The translations under genes were made by a program, and so were the position numbers. A DNA stretch of 64,000 nt from Achromobacter pestifer (GTDB lineage: Bacteria; Pseudomonadota; Gammaproteobacteria; Burkholderiales; Burkholderiaceae_B): positions 4,402,001 through 4,466,000 of the forward strand of contig NZ_CP053985.1 in NCBI RefSeq assembly GCF_013267355.1, given 5' to 3'. The notes beneath the pieces are model-generated. The model did no database searches. It saw only the letters and a program-made list of their open reading frames with translations, and had not been told where the DNA came from. Shown here one piece after another: positions 10,633 through 19,135 of this stretch (the first letter of the stretch is position 1; every line of letters begins with the position of its first letter).

Positions 10633-11649
10633 ATGAGCGCGGTAATGGATAATAGTGTGCCGCTTTCGCCCAGCGTGGCGGACTCCGTGACTACCGGCAC
10701 GCCTTCGCCTATGAAGCAAAACAAAAACGCGCTGATGGATGCGCTATTCAAGAACCTGACCCGCCTGTTCGCCTTCCTGGTGTTCATCCTGCTGGCGGCG
10801 ATTCTTGTTTCCCTGATCTACGGCAGCCGCGAATCGCTGGCCAAATACGGCCTGTCGTTCCTCTGGCTCAACGACTGGGATCCGGTCAATTCGAACTACG
10901 GCGCGGTGGTGCCCATCATCGGCACGCTGCTGACCTCGGCCATCGCCCTGATCATCGCCGTGCCGGTCTCCTTCGGCATCGCCATCTTCCTGACCGAACT
11001 GTCGCCCACCTGGCTGCGCCGCCCCTTGGGCACCGCGGTCGAAATGCTGGCGGCGATTCCGTCCATCATTTACGGCATGTGGGGCCTGTTCGTCTTCGTC
11101 CCGGTTTTTCAGCAGTATGTGCAGCCCTTCATGATCGCCACATTGGGCAGCGTCCCCGTGATCGGCGGCATCTTCGCGGGCCCGCCTTTCGGCATCGGCA
11201 TCTTCACCGCGGGCTTGATCCTGTCCATCATGATCATCCCGTTCATCGCCGCGGTCATGCGCGACGTGTTCGAGCTGGTGCCGGCGATGCTCAAGGAATC
11301 CGCCTACGGCCTGGGCAGCACGACCTGGGAAGTGATGTGGCGCGTGGTGCTGCCCTACACCAAGTCGGGCGTCATCGGCGGCATCATGCTGGGCCTGGGC
11401 CGCGCCCTCGGCGAAACCATGGCGGTGACCTTCGTCATCGGCAACGCCTTCAAGTGGTCCGGCTCGCTGTTTTCGCCGGGCAACTCGATCGCCTCGGCGC
11501 TGGCCAACGAATTCAATGAAGCGGGCGGCATACAGAAGTCGGCGTTGCTGGAACTGGGCTTGATCCTGTTCCTGATCACGACCATCGTGCTGGCCCTGGC
11601 CAAGGTGCTGCTGGTTCGCCTGTCCGCCGGCGAAGGCAAGAAAACCTGA
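10633..11649 (+). CDS. pstC: Phosphate ABC transporter permease PstC
   Basis: First of the two inner-membrane permeases that pass phosphate from PstS into the cell. It has a hydrophilic N-terminal tail of about 35 residues, then six or more hydrophobic helices. The BPD-transport EAA loop (about residues 219-245) reads [25 protein letters not shown] up to ALGETMAVT. The tail [14 protein letters not shown] is low-complexity. AAGGAAAG precedes the ATG. The 338-aa length is normal, and pstA follows after 26 nt. Confidence 0.95.
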   Translation: MSAVMDNSVPLSPSVADSVTTGTPSPMKQNKNALMDALFKNLTRLFAFLVFILLAAILVSLIYGSRESLAKYGLSFLWLNDWDPVNSNYGAVVPIIGTLLTSAIALIIAVPVSFGIAIFLTELSPTWLRRPLGTAVEMLAAIPSIIYGMWGLFVFVPVFQQYVQPFMIATLGSVPVIGGIFAGPPFGIGIFTAGLILSIMIIPFIAAVMRDVFELVPAMLKESAYGLGSTTWEVMWRVVLPYTKSGVIGGIMLGLGRALGETMAVTFVIGNAFKWSGSLFSPGNSIASALANEFNEAGGIQKSALLELGLILFLITTIVLALAKVLLVRLSAGEGKKT

Positions 11650-11675
11650 CCCGCCGCGAGCACAAGGAAAAGATC

Positions 11676-12530
11676 ATGGCTGTATCCGTACTCAATATGC
11701 AGAACGGCACCTATCGCCGGCGTCGCGTGATCAACCGCATCATGCTGGCCGTGTCGCTGGGGACGCTGGTGTTCGGGCTGTTCTGGCTGTTCTGGATCAT
11801 TCTGACGCTGTTGGTGAAAGGGGCGCCCGCGCTCTCGTACACGCTCTTCACCGAAATCACGCCGCCGCCGGGGCAGACTGGCGGCCTGATCAACGCCATC
11901 TTCGGCAGTGTGATGATGGCCGGCGTGGGCACGCTGATTGGCACGCCCGTGGGCATCCTGGCCGGCACCTACCTGGCCGAATACGGCCAGCGCGGCTGGC
12001 TGGCGCCCGCCACGCGCTTCCTGAACGACGTGCTGCTGTCGGCTCCGTCCATCATCATCGGCCTGTTCATCTACGCCGTGTACGTGGCCCAGGTCGGGCA
12101 CTACTCGGGTTGGGCCGGCGCCATCGCGCTGTCCATCCTGGTGATCCCGGTCGTGGTGCGCACCACCGACAACATGCTGCTGCTGGTGCCCAACAGCCTG
12201 CGCGAGGCCGCGGCCGCGCTGGGCTGCCCCAAGTGGCGCATGATCACCTTGGTGTGCTATCGCGCCGCCAAGACCGGCATCATCACCGGTGTGCTGCTGG
12301 CCATCGCCCGGATCTCCGGCGAAACGGCGCCGCTGCTGTTCACCGCGCTGTCGAACCAGTTCATGTCCTTGAACATGAACGGCCCGATGGCCAACCTGCC
12401 GGTCGTGATCTACCAGTACGCCGCCAGCCCCTTCAAGGACTGGAACAACCTGGCATGGGCCGGCGCCACGCTGATTACGCTGCTGGTGCTGGGCATCAAC
12501 ATCATTGCCCGCAACATGTTCCGCAAGTAA
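11676..12530 (+). CDS. pstA: Phosphate ABC transporter permease PstA
   Basis: Second permease subunit of the Pst transporter, pairing with PstC and docking PstB. Hydrophobic helices span most of the 284 aa, after a basic N terminus RRRRVINR. The EAA-type loop reads NSLREAAAALGCPKW and continues to ISGETAPLLFTA, as in PstA. It sits between pstC and pstB with short gaps, and AAGGAAAAG precedes the ATG. Confidence 0.95.
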   Translation: MAVSVLNMQNGTYRRRRVINRIMLAVSLGTLVFGLFWLFWIILTLLVKGAPALSYTLFTEITPPPGQTGGLINAIFGSVMMAGVGTLIGTPVGILAGTYLAEYGQRGWLAPATRFLNDVLLSAPSIIIGLFIYAVYVAQVGHYSGWAGAIALSILVIPVVVRTTDNMLLLVPNSLREAAAALGCPKWRMITLVCYRAAKTGIITGVLLAIARISGETAPLLFTALSNQFMSLNMNGPMANLPVVIYQYAASPFKDWNNLAWAGATLITLLVLGINIIARNMFRK

Positions 12531-12578
12531 AGATCGCTTTGCCGGCGCGCTGGGCGCGCCGGAGCCAAGGGAAACCAA

Positions 12579-13355
12579 ATGGAAAACACCGCTAACGCCG
12601 TCAAGAACAAGATCGAGGTCAAGAATCTGAACTTCTACTACGGCAAGTTCCATGCGATCCGCAATGTGAACATGTCGATCCAGGAGAAGAAGGTCACCGC
12701 CTTCATCGGCCCGTCGGGCTGCGGCAAGTCCACGCTGCTGCGCACGTTCAACCGCATGTTCGAGCTGTACCCCGGCCAGCGCGCCGAGGGTGAGATCATC
12801 CTGGACGGCGAAAACCTGCTGACGGCCAAGACCGACATCTCGCTGATCCGCGCCAAGGTCGGCATGGTGTTCCAGAAGCCCACGCCGTTCCCCATGAGCA
12901 TCTACGACAACATCGCCTTCGGCGTGCGCCTGTTCGAGCGCCTGTCCAAGGGTGAAATGGACGAGCGCGTGGAATGGGCGCTGAGCAAGGCCGCGCTGTG
13001 GAACGAAGTGAAGGACAAGCTGCACCAGAGCGGCAACAGCCTGTCGGGCGGCCAGCAACAGCGCTTGTGCATCGCGCGCGGCGTGGCCATCAAGCCTGAG
13101 GTGCTGCTGCTGGACGAGCCGTGTTCGGCGCTGGATCCGATTTCGACCGCCAAGATCGAAGAGCTGATCGCCGAACTGAAGAACGACTACACCGTCGTCA
13201 TCGTGACGCACAACATGCAGCAGGCCGCGCGCTGCTCGGACTACACCGCCTACATGTACCTGGGCGAGCTGATGGAATTCGGCCAGACCGACCAGATCTT
13301 CGTGAAGCCCTCGCGCAAGGAAACGGAAGACTACATCACGGGCCGCTTCGGCTGA
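12579..13355 (+). CDS. pstB: Phosphate ABC transporter ATP-binding protein PstB
   Basis: Cytosolic ATPase that powers phosphate import. Walker [10 protein letters not shown] is at 44-52, the Q-loop is near Q99, the signature LSGGQQQR is at 155-162, Walker B LLLDEP has E180, and the switch histidine is H211. The 258 aa are full length. phoU, which usually follows pstB, is absent here: a strong terminator and a tRNA with an integrated prophage come next. The original neighbourhood resumes at about 36,590 with a TetR gene, so phoU must lie elsewhere if present. Confidence 0.97.
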   Translation: MENTANAVKNKIEVKNLNFYYGKFHAIRNVNMSIQEKKVTAFIGPSGCGKSTLLRTFNRMFELYPGQRAEGEIILDGENLLTAKTDISLIRAKVGMVFQKPTPFPMSIYDNIAFGVRLFERLSKGEMDERVEWALSKAALWNEVKDKLHQSGNSLSGGQQQRLCIARGVAIKPEVLLLDEPCSALDPISTAKIEELIAELKNDYTVVIVTHNMQQAARCSDYTAYMYLGELMEFGQTDQIFVKPSRKETEDYITGRFG

Positions 13356-13384
13356 TCGCCGGGTTTCGGTTCTGCACAAAAAAA

Positions 13385-13417
13385 CGGCGCGCTTCGAAAA
13401 GCGCGCCGCTTTTTTTT
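13385..13417 (+). terminator. Intrinsic terminator after pstB
   Basis: The 10-bp perfect stem CGGCGCGCTT / AAGCGCGCCG with loop CGAA is followed by CTTTTTTTT. A run of A's precedes the stem. It is a textbook Rho-independent terminator ending the pst operon. Confidence 0.95.
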
Positions 13418-13543
13418 GCTGCTGCAGGGCTTGCTTGGTCCCCGCCGCGGGCTGTTCCTGGACGTTGCCCGCATGACGGCCAGTTCTCCGCGGCCGGGTG
13501 GACATAGGCCGCACGGCCGGGATCTGGTATAGTTGCCACCCTT

Positions 13544-13620
13544 CGGGGCGTAGCGCAGCCTGGTAGCGCATCTGCTTTGGGAGCAGAGGGTCGTGAGTTC
13601 GAATCCCACCGCCCCGACCA
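13544..13620 (+). tRNA. tRNA-Pro (UGG)
   Basis: A 77-nt cloverleaf starting CGGGGCG and ending CGCCCCGACCA, with encoded CCA. The anticodon stem TCTGC/GCAGA encloses loop TTTGGGA, giving anticodon UGG, and the T loop is TTCGAAT. The T stem GTGAG/CCCAC contains one A-C mismatch, present in both att copies. The last 48 nt of the gene lie inside the prophage attachment repeat, so integration rebuilt an intact tRNA. Confidence 0.97.
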
Positions 13621-13622
13621 AT
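13573..13622 (+). other. attL (tRNA-Pro side)
   Basis: A 50-bp segment that recurs at 36539-36588 with a single difference. It runs from the anticodon loop of tRNA-Pro through CCA plus AT. This copy is part of the functional tRNA and keeps C at the variable-loop position 48. Confidence 0.93.
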
Positions 13623-13627
13623 AAAAT

Positions 13628-13662
13628 CAAAGGCTTAGCTCAAATATTGAGCTAAGCCTTTG
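13628..13662. terminator. Bidirectional terminator inside attL
   Basis: A 16-bp perfect stem, CAAAGGCTTAGCTCAA with TTGAGCTAAGCCTTTG, around a 3-nt ATA loop. A/T-rich flanks on both sides let it act on the tRNA transcript and on leftward phage transcription alike. Confidence 0.85.
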
Positions 13663-13668
13663 TTCTTT

Positions 13669-13689
13669 GGGGGGCCAGTAGGGGGGCCA
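13669..13689 (+). promoter_or_regulatory. Candidate integrase arm sites, left end
   Basis: Two copies of GGGGGGCCA with a 12-nt period, followed by GCG. The same pair, with the same period and the same trailing GCG, lies just inside the right end at 36391-36411. Paired short direct repeats near both ends fit arm-type sites for the phage integrase; this is inferred. Confidence 0.55.
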
Positions 13690-13692
13690 GCG

Positions 13693-13905
13693 CTAGGCGG
13701 AATCCTCGGCGGGGTGCCATGTCCTGCTGTGCGGCCTACTTTCCAGCCACGCTGTGACTTCGCGCGCGCGCCAGCCCACAGAGCGGGCGGTTAGCCTTAC
13801 CGGCGAAGGGAAGTCTTTCCGCTGGATAAGCTCATAGATTGTTGTCTTCGACAGGTTGAGGATCCTGACCAGATCCGCGAGGCGGTAAACAAGTTGGTCG
13901 GTCAT
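13693..13905 (-). CDS. AlpA-family regulator / excisionase-like
   Basis: A 70-aa MerR-like winged-helix DNA-binding protein. It has the AlpA pattern: YRLADLVRILNLSKTTIYELIQRKDFPSPVRL, then a conserved W and an AREVTAWLESR tail. Members activate integrase or excision genes, or act as excisionases. It is the last gene before attL in the leftward early operon and overlaps the upstream ATPase-like gene by 4 bp (ATGA). Its position next to the att site supports a role in excision. Confidence 0.82.
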   Translation of the reverse strand: MTDQLVYRLADLVRILNLSKTTIYELIQRKDFPSPVRLTARSVGWRAREVTAWLESRPHSRTWHPAEDSA

Positions 13906-14765
13906 GTGGAACGCCCGAGTGCATCCTGGTCCCGGTGCATGGATGCAGCCCTATCGGATACATGCTGCTGCTGATTGGCGGCATGTGCCAGGAGGTTTCG
14001 GGTGGTTTCCAACTGGGCGCGGGACAGTGGAACAAGCAGCGTGAGCGCATCGACCATTCCCATCACGCGTGAGTACGTGTCTACAAGGGTTTGATCGTTC
14101 AGCCTGTACCTATCCGTGAGCGCCTGCCGATACTTTGTGGCGCGACGACTAATGAGGCCGGCTCCCGCGCTGGCGGACTGCTGTGCGTCACGCGAAAACG
14201 GAGCCAGTAGATCAACGGGGACCATTCCAAGTTGCGCACCTGCATTTTTCGACCGATGACAAAGCTGTACGTTGACCATCCGATGTTGCAGTTCGGCTGG
14301 AAGTGAGTGCTGTGACGCGGGTATAAACAGGGCCGCGCCATCGAACCAGTGTTGTTTGGCGGGCTGGCCCGAAGTGTGATCTGCAACCTCATACGGGCGA
14401 TTGCCTGCAAACACGTTGATCAGCTCGACCCCTTCCGGGTCCGAATCGAGCTCAATCAGTACAACGGGCCGACCGTCGTTGTCATCGAGCTGTCGGGCGA
14501 GAGCGGCGGCCGTCATCTTGTGCGGCATCCAGCCTAGATAGCTGGTTCGGCCCAGCAGCTTCCACAAGAATTCAACGAGCGTTTCCTTACCCGTGCCGGT
14601 CTGCCCATAGACTTGCATGAGGGGGAAGCGCGTCCATTCTTGCAGTAGGCAGTTGCAGCACTGTACGCCGTACCAATAGGCAAGGGCAGCCATGCCTTCG
14701 GGGCCGAAGGCATCCCAAAACAGATTGGCGCAGATAGCGGGGTAATGATCTTTTTTCGTGTTCAT
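13902..14765 (-). CDS. Primase-helicase-like protein with degenerate Walker A
   Basis: 287 aa from ATG 14765 (AGAAGAG upstream). It resembles the helicase part of the neighbouring phage primase: NLFWDAFGPEGMAALAYWYG, then a P-loop, then LVEFLWKLLGR, then RPVVLIELDSD as Walker B. The P-loop reads GQTGTGKE (54-61), with glutamate where Ser/Thr normally binds magnesium, so ATPase activity is doubtful. It shares the LVEFLWKL/LIEFLWKL block with the primase C-terminal fragment, so the two are probably ancient paralogues. Possible roles are a helicase partner or a regulator. No specific function is known to me. Confidence 0.6.
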   Translation of the reverse strand: MNTKKDHYPAICANLFWDAFGPEGMAALAYWYGVQCCNCLLQEWTRFPLMQVYGQTGTGKETLVEFLWKLLGRTSYLGWMPHKMTAAALARQLDDNDGRPVVLIELDSDPEGVELINVFAGNRPYEVADHTSGQPAKQHWFDGAALFIPASQHSLPAELQHRMVNVQLCHRSKNAGAQLGMVPVDLLAPFSRDAQQSASAGAGLISRRATKYRQALTDRYRLNDQTLVDTYSRVMGMVDALTLLVPLSRAQLETTRNLLAHAANQQQHVSDRAASMHRDQDALGRST

Positions 14766-14769
14766 GGAT

Positions 14770-15033
14770 TCACTCTTCTGTATCTGCTGCACTTGCGCGC
14801 TTGTAATCGCGGGGCAGCTTAGTGTAGGGGGATCTAGCGGCGGACAGGCGCAGCGGCGGCGCTGCTGGTGGGGGCCGAACTTCACCAGCTCGCGGGTGGG
14901 CGAGCGCCAGGGCGGTGATTTCCAGGCAGCGGGCCAGCACGGGCGAGCGCATGGCTTCGGCCAGGCTGCCGTGTAGATCGGCTGCAGCGTGGGCCTGGGC
15001 CAGCATTGCGGGAGAGGGCTTCACCATGCTCAT
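14770..15033 (-). CDS. Hypothetical phage protein, early operon
   Basis: 87 aa. The start at 15033 overlaps the primase-fragment stop by 4 bp (ATGA) and has AAGAGGGG in front, so coupling is likely. The first half (MLAQAHAAADLHGSLAEAMRS...) is helical. The C-terminal half is Pro/Ala/Arg rich and looks disordered. The stop lies 4 nt before the next gene's start. I do not recognise the family; its fixed place between primase and AlpA genes supports it being real. Confidence 0.55.
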   Translation of the reverse strand: MSMVKPSPAMLAQAHAAADLHGSLAEAMRSPVLARCLEITALALAHPRAGEVRPPPAAPPLRLSAARSPYTKLPRDYKRASAADTEE

Positions 15034-16106
15034 GCCCCCCTCTTGAAGACCCAGCAATGCACCGTCGATGCTTTGCTGCTGCCGGCCTGACTGCTGTTCT
15101 GGCGAATCCGGCTCTTGACCGTCTTCACTTCCAGAAACTTGTATTGGCGGCTGGTACGAAGAACTTTCTTCAAGTCGCGCAGCGCCGGAACCTGCTGGCG
15201 ATGGTTGGCCGCGACCTCGATAAATTCGTTGAGGTTGACCGCTATCACGTCCGCATCGCAGGAGTGATTGAGCTGGGGTAGCTGATCGTCATCGCCGTTC
15301 AGGTATGCATACGCATCCCAGAATTCCTGCACGATGGGATGGTCTGCATTGATGACCAGTTGCCGCTCAGCGGCCATGTTGCTGATGAGCTGGATTGCCG
15401 CTGTGTATTGCTCATCGGTGAGCTTCACGACAAGCCGCAGGGCATCCACGATGGCCATCAGTTGCGCGTGACACTTCAAGATGCGGGACATCTTCACGTC
15501 GCCACGGTCGCGTATGGCGTCGTGGTGGGCCTGATAGCGGTTCAGGATCGTTTCCATGATCGACGCTTCTCGCTTGGTGGCGGCCAATGCAAAACCGGAC
15601 ACTGCGCTGGTGGGCGTCGTTTCCAGCGCGACAGCGGCGGCGAGCGTCTTGGCGTTCTGGCCGGCCCGGTCGATGTTGATATGCACGATCCGGGAAAGAA
15701 TCGCCTCGGAGGCGTTCACCTCATTGTTTTGCGAAATCACGATGGATCCGCGAAACGGTGGCTCATAGGTTTCGTTGCCGCCGTTGGCCACGCCGCGCGA
15801 TCGGATGCTACGGCCGTTGTAGGCCGTTTTCAGCTCGTCCCAGTCGAAAGACTTGACGTGGGATTTCTCTTCGCCCAGGCGCTCGCGGTCGGACTCGATG
15901 AGAACGACGGGCAAGCCAGCCACCTGCGCGAAGTTGCGCGCACGCGCTGGCGTGGTGGATTTGGACGGGTCGAAGCCTTCGTAATCGTTGCGGCCAAAGA
16001 GTTTCCAGAGAAATTCAATGAGGGTGGACTTGCCGGATCCGGCTTCACCCACGACTTCCAGGAACGGATAGCTCTTCTGCCTTTCGCGTATTTGCTCCGC
16101 GAACAA
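15030..16106 (-). pseudogene. Phage primase-helicase, 3' (helicase) part in shifted frame
   Basis: Encodes the helicase portion of a phage replication primase: VVGEAGSGKST is Walker A and LPVVLIESDRE is Walker B. The segment PPFRGSIVISQNNEVNASEAILSRIVH is typical of phage and satellite primase C domains. The frame stays open upstream to about 16142 (RRIAFWLGSLFAEQIRERQ), which is coherent protein sequence before the nominal TTG start. It is therefore the downstream half of the gene at 15830-17320, in another frame. No good ribosome site precedes it. It probably cannot be made as part of an intact primase. Confidence 0.75.
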
Positions 16107-17320
16107 TGACCCCAGCCAGAAGGCAATTCGACGCGGAAGTAATACCAGCTCTCGTCCGTGAGCTTGTTTTCTTGGAAGTAGAGGGGTGTGGGATAGCAGT
16201 TGGAAATCGGCCGGATTCCGCCTGCTTCGCGCAGCGCGAGCGCGCGCAGCTCTTCTGATGAGAGTTGTTCCTTGGCCTCGTTGCCGATGCGATCCATCGC
16301 CTTCTGGTACGCGTCGATGTCCATGCGGAACCAGTACAGGCGCTTGCCGAATTCAAAATCAAACTCGGTGCGGCTGTTGTCATGCTCATATAGCAGCAAG
16401 GCCTTTTCGGTGGCGGATTTGGCCAGCAGCACGGCGCCATGGTGCAGATACAGCTTGCGCCCTTCGGCAGAAAGTCGGCGTTTCGCCGGATCCTCGGTGT
16501 TGCGGTCGAGCTGATAAAGGTCGTTCCAGTCCCGTTTCAGGCGCCCGTCCTGCGGAATGAGAGCGGCCCTGCTGGTCCAGCCGTCATCGTCCGCGCGCTC
16601 TACAAACTTTCGGATAAAGCTGCGGCCCGCGCTATCGCCGTCGAGCGCCCAAACTAGGTGCGGCAAGTTGTTGGGGCGTGCATCCGCGACCGCGCGAAGG
16701 GCAACGCTGGGGTAGTTGTTGCAGGAGAGCAGGGCGGCCGCGTGAACGCCGACCGACCAGAGCGCGATTGCGTCGAATATGCCTTCAACAAGCCACAGCT
16801 CGGAAACCTTGGCGATGTCGAATTCGGGCGGGGTCCACCACTCGCCCATGTAGCTGCCGCCATACTGGAAGCGCGCCTTCTTCTTGCCGAAGCGACTGGG
16901 CTGATCTATCAGGCGTTCCCAATAGGTGCGCGCAACGGGGAAGCGTACCGTTGCCGACGTGATGCCCTTTTCGCGGTCGTGGTAGGTCTCCTGCGTGTAG
17001 CAGCCGCGCAGCTTCGAAATGTCGAAGCCGCGGGCGTGCATGAGATACGCATCGGCTGCGGCGTTGGGATTCGTCTTCGCCTCTTCGGCGTACCGCGTAG
17101 ACCAGTTATCGAAGATATCGGAATACAGGTCTTTGACATGCCCCTCATAGCCGCAATTGTTCAGGCGGCCACAGCGCAAGACCCAGGGATGCTCAGCGTT
17201 GGTGTACAGCTCCTTCTTGCCGCAGGCAGGGCAGCGGCCTTGGCGCAGCCAGCCCTTGACCTCCTTGAAGTTGAATTCCGCCAAGCGCTCGATGACGTCG
17301 CGGTGAATATCCTCCTTCAT
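15830..17320 (-). pseudogene. Phage DNA primase, 5' (zinc finger and TOPRIM) part
   Basis: N-terminal half of a phage primase. The zinc finger has C30, C33, C50 and C56. A TOPRIM domain follows with LWLVEGIFDAIAL and VWALDGDSAGRSFI. After WYYFRVELPS (about residue 397) the frame yields about 95 residues of Ser/Arg/Pro-rich noise antisense to nothing, while the neighbouring frame carries the helicase. Intact relatives, as I recall them, have over 100 residues between these blocks, so an internal deletion with frame loss near 16130-16140 is likely. A truncated protein may still be made. Confidence 0.8.
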
Positions 17321-17322
17321 GA

Positions 17323-17556
17323 CTATTCCGTCAGGTTGCGTTCGCGCAGGGTGCGCATGGCGGCAGCGTGGACGGCGCAGGCAGCGGTGAGCATGTGGCC
17401 GGACATGGCGGCATCGCCGGCGGCGGCAGTCAAGAAGAGGGATTGGCCGGGTTCATCGGCGCCTCGAACAAGGTACTCGGTGAGCTTGGCCAAGGCCTTT
17501 ACCTCGTCGTCGTTCATGTGTGTTTCGATGCGGGCGTGCACGGGAATGGCGGGCAT
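17323..17556 (-). CDS. Hypothetical phage protein, early operon
   Basis: 77 aa; AAGGA lies 7 nt before the ATG. The stop is 2 nt before the primase start. It contains an acidic helix (NDDEVKALAKLTEYLVRG) and an Ala-rich helix toward the C terminus. A second ATG at codon 14 is possible. No family is recognised. It belongs to the leftward early operon. Confidence 0.6.
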   Translation of the reverse strand: MPAIPVHARIETHMNDDEVKALAKLTEYLVRGADEPGQSLFLTAAAGDAAMSGHMLTAACAVHAAAMRTLRERNLTE

Positions 17557-17635
17557 ATCAATTCCTTTGGAAAACAGTTACCCGTGGCGGGCGCCAGAAC
17601 GCCCGCCAGCAAGACGGAAAGCAGGGGATAGGGGG

Positions 17636-18034
17636 TTAGAGGGTCCGCGTTTGGCGGAGCGCCTGTGCGGCGTTGTGGGCGTCCAGAATTGCCGCCAGCT
17701 CGGCAGCAGAAATCACGCGGGTATTGCCGGAAGCGCGTTCAACGACAAACAGGGCGTGGCTTGTGCTGCGGTCCATGTCCAGGCTGACGCGGCTGCGGGC
17801 GCTGGAAATTTCCGCGATTGCTTGAGCGGCTTGCGTCGCGGCCGTGCGCTTGGAGCAGTTGGCCACCGCCATCAGGTGTGCGGTGCAGCGCTCAAGTAAA
17901 TGGTTGTCGCGGAATGCGGCGGGGCGGGCGCCCTGTTCCAGCTCAACCGCCAAGAATTGATGCGCTTGATCCGCCAGGAAAGGGCGGTTCCAGTCAACGG
18001 ACGCCGACACCAGGGAAAGGGCAGATTTATTCAT
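17636..18034 (-). CDS. Hypothetical phage protein, early operon
   Basis: 132 aa from ATG 18034, preceded by GGAGA and overlapping the end of the ogr-like gene by 8 bp. The reading frame is open further upstream, but that part is antisense-like noise over the ogr-like gene. The C-terminal segment HALFVVERASGNTRVISAAELAAILDAHNAAQAL looks like a small folded domain. The function is unknown. It is predicted to be cytosolic and co-transcribed with the primase. Confidence 0.6.
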   Translation of the reverse strand: MNKSALSLVSASVDWNRPFLADQAHQFLAVELEQGARPAAFRDNHLLERCTAHLMAVANCSKRTAATQAAQAIAEISSARSRVSLDMDRSTSHALFVVERASGNTRVISAAELAAILDAHNAAQALRQTRTL

Positions 18035-18314
18035 CGTTGTCTCCAAACATGCTTTGCTGGCGAGGGTCGGCCTTGGTGGCCGACAGAAGGCGGAGGTTTT
18101 CGCTTTTGGGCGAAATGGGGAGATTGATCGAGGGACGCGCGACAGCTGACGGCGTAATCGTGCAGACCATTTCGAGATGCGATTTCCAGGTGTGCCCGCA
18201 GAAGAGGGCGCGGCACTGGAAGTAAAGGGCGCGGACGGTGTCGGACATCTCAACGCTGTGTCTGACCGTCGCCCAGGTATTGCAATGCGGGCAGCGCTGG
18301 CCTAGCTGATTCAT
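18027..18314 (-). CDS. ogr: Ogr/Delta-like zinc-finger late activator
   Basis: 95 aa with the Ogr/Delta zinc-finger spacing: CPHC near residue 8, then about 22 residues (RHSVEMSDTVRALYFQC), then CRALFCGH with C-X4-C. In P2 and P4 these proteins activate late promoters by contacting RNA polymerase alpha. Here it lies in the leftward early operon beside the RHH gene, rather than after gene D as in P2. The C-terminal 40 residues are an unconserved tail. It presumably acts, or once acted, on the D/U/T and H operon promoters. Confidence 0.8.
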   Translation of the reverse strand: MNQLGQRCPHCNTWATVRHSVEMSDTVRALYFQCRALFCGHTWKSHLEMVCTITPSAVARPSINLPISPKSENLRLLSATKADPRQQSMFGDNDE

Positions 18315-18323
18315 TTGATGGCC

Positions 18324-18536
18324 TTAGCGTCGGCGGGTCGGTCTAGCGGGGCGTTCAGCCATCCATGCTTCCAGGCCACGGAGGTACATGAGGTAGGAAA
18401 ACTGAGACGCCGACCGGTTTTCCACCGCCGCAAACTCTCGGCATTGTTGGATTTCCGATGCACTCATACGAAGCGAAATCATCTGGCGCTTAGGCGCTTT
18501 TGGCATGTCCTTTCGCCGGCTTGGTGTATGTTCCAT
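18324..18536 (-). CDS. Ribbon-helix-helix regulator
   Basis: 70 aa from ATG 18536 (MEHTPSRRKDMPKAP). An Arc-like RHH core follows: RQMISLRMSASEIQQCREFAAVENRSASQFSYLMYLRGLEAW. I chose this start because the open frame's earlier ATG at 18584 lies inside the 20-bp operator palindrome. It is the first gene of the leftward early operon, divergent from the repressor at 18617, so it is the natural Cox/Cro-like counterpart in the switch. A control role is inferred. Confidence 0.65.
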   Translation of the reverse strand: MEHTPSRRKDMPKAPKRQMISLRMSASEIQQCREFAAVENRSASQFSYLMYLRGLEAWMAERPARPTRRR

Positions 18537-18574
18537 GTGTGTGACACCTTGAATCATGTTGCGACGGTTCAAAT

Positions 18575-18594
18575 ATAGATTCAATTGAATCTAT
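18575..18594. promoter_or_regulatory. Phage switch operator, 20-bp perfect palindrome
   Basis: ATAGATTCAATTGAATCTAT is its own reverse complement. Extra half-sites TTGAATC (18549-18555) and GATTCA (18610-18615) flank it in the AT-rich divergent promoter region between the RHH gene and the HTH repressor. It is the obvious operator of the lysogeny switch. Confidence 0.8.
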
Positions 18595-18616
18595 TGTCAA
18601 TGTATATAGGATTCAT

Positions 18617-19018
18617 ATGGAACTATTCGAGCGTTTGAAAGAAGAGCGAATCCGTCTTGGAATGAGCCAGACAGCCTTCGGTGAGCTGGGCGGCGTGAAA
18701 GTGCTCGCTCAGCGGAACTACGAAACTGGCAAGCGCAGCCCGGACGCGAGCTACCTTGAAAGGCTCGCTGCGATGGGGGTGGACGTGCTTTATGTGGTGA
18801 CGGGTGCGCACGCCCTTACCCAACAAGATCTGGAAGCCGATCTAGACCGCTACGGCAAAGCCTGGGAAACCCTGGAAATGGCTCTTGAAGCGACGGGCCG
18901 GGAGATGAGCGCGGCCAAGAAGCGCAAGGCAGCAGATGCGCTTTTCCGCGCCAGCAAAGAGCAGATGGCGCCGACCAATGACCAGCTCGTGAACCTGGTT
19001 CTAGAGCTGGCGGCGTAG
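18617..19018 (+). CDS. Phage repressor, Cro/CI-type HTH
   Basis: 133 aa. The N-terminal XRE-type HTH starts ERLKEERIRLGMSQTAFGELGG and continues LAQRNYETGKRSPDASYLERLAAMGVDVLYVVTG. A helical C-terminal region without a LexA-like protease domain follows, so it should not be cleaved by RecA-type induction. AGGA lies 6 nt before the ATG. It is divergent from the early operon over the palindromic operator and is probably the gene C-like immunity repressor that keeps the prophage silent. Confidence 0.8.
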   Translation: MELFERLKEERIRLGMSQTAFGELGGVKVLAQRNYETGKRSPDASYLERLAAMGVDVLYVVTGAHALTQQDLEADLDRYGKAWETLEMALEATGREMSAAKKRKAADALFRASKEQMAPTNDQLVNLVLELAA

Positions 19019-19135
19019 AGCGTCGACGGGGCTGAGGCAGGGGGGGGAGACGCCCTCATAAGCCGGCAAGGGCTGCGGGTGTTCCCGGTTTGAATGCCCG
19101 TATGGAGCTGGCATCGCACAGTAGGAAGAAAAGCA

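Noticed and set aside
13331..13630. Reading frames over the pstB terminator and tRNA-Pro
   Set aside because: They cross a strong hairpin and a tRNA gene and have no ribosome site or family likeness.
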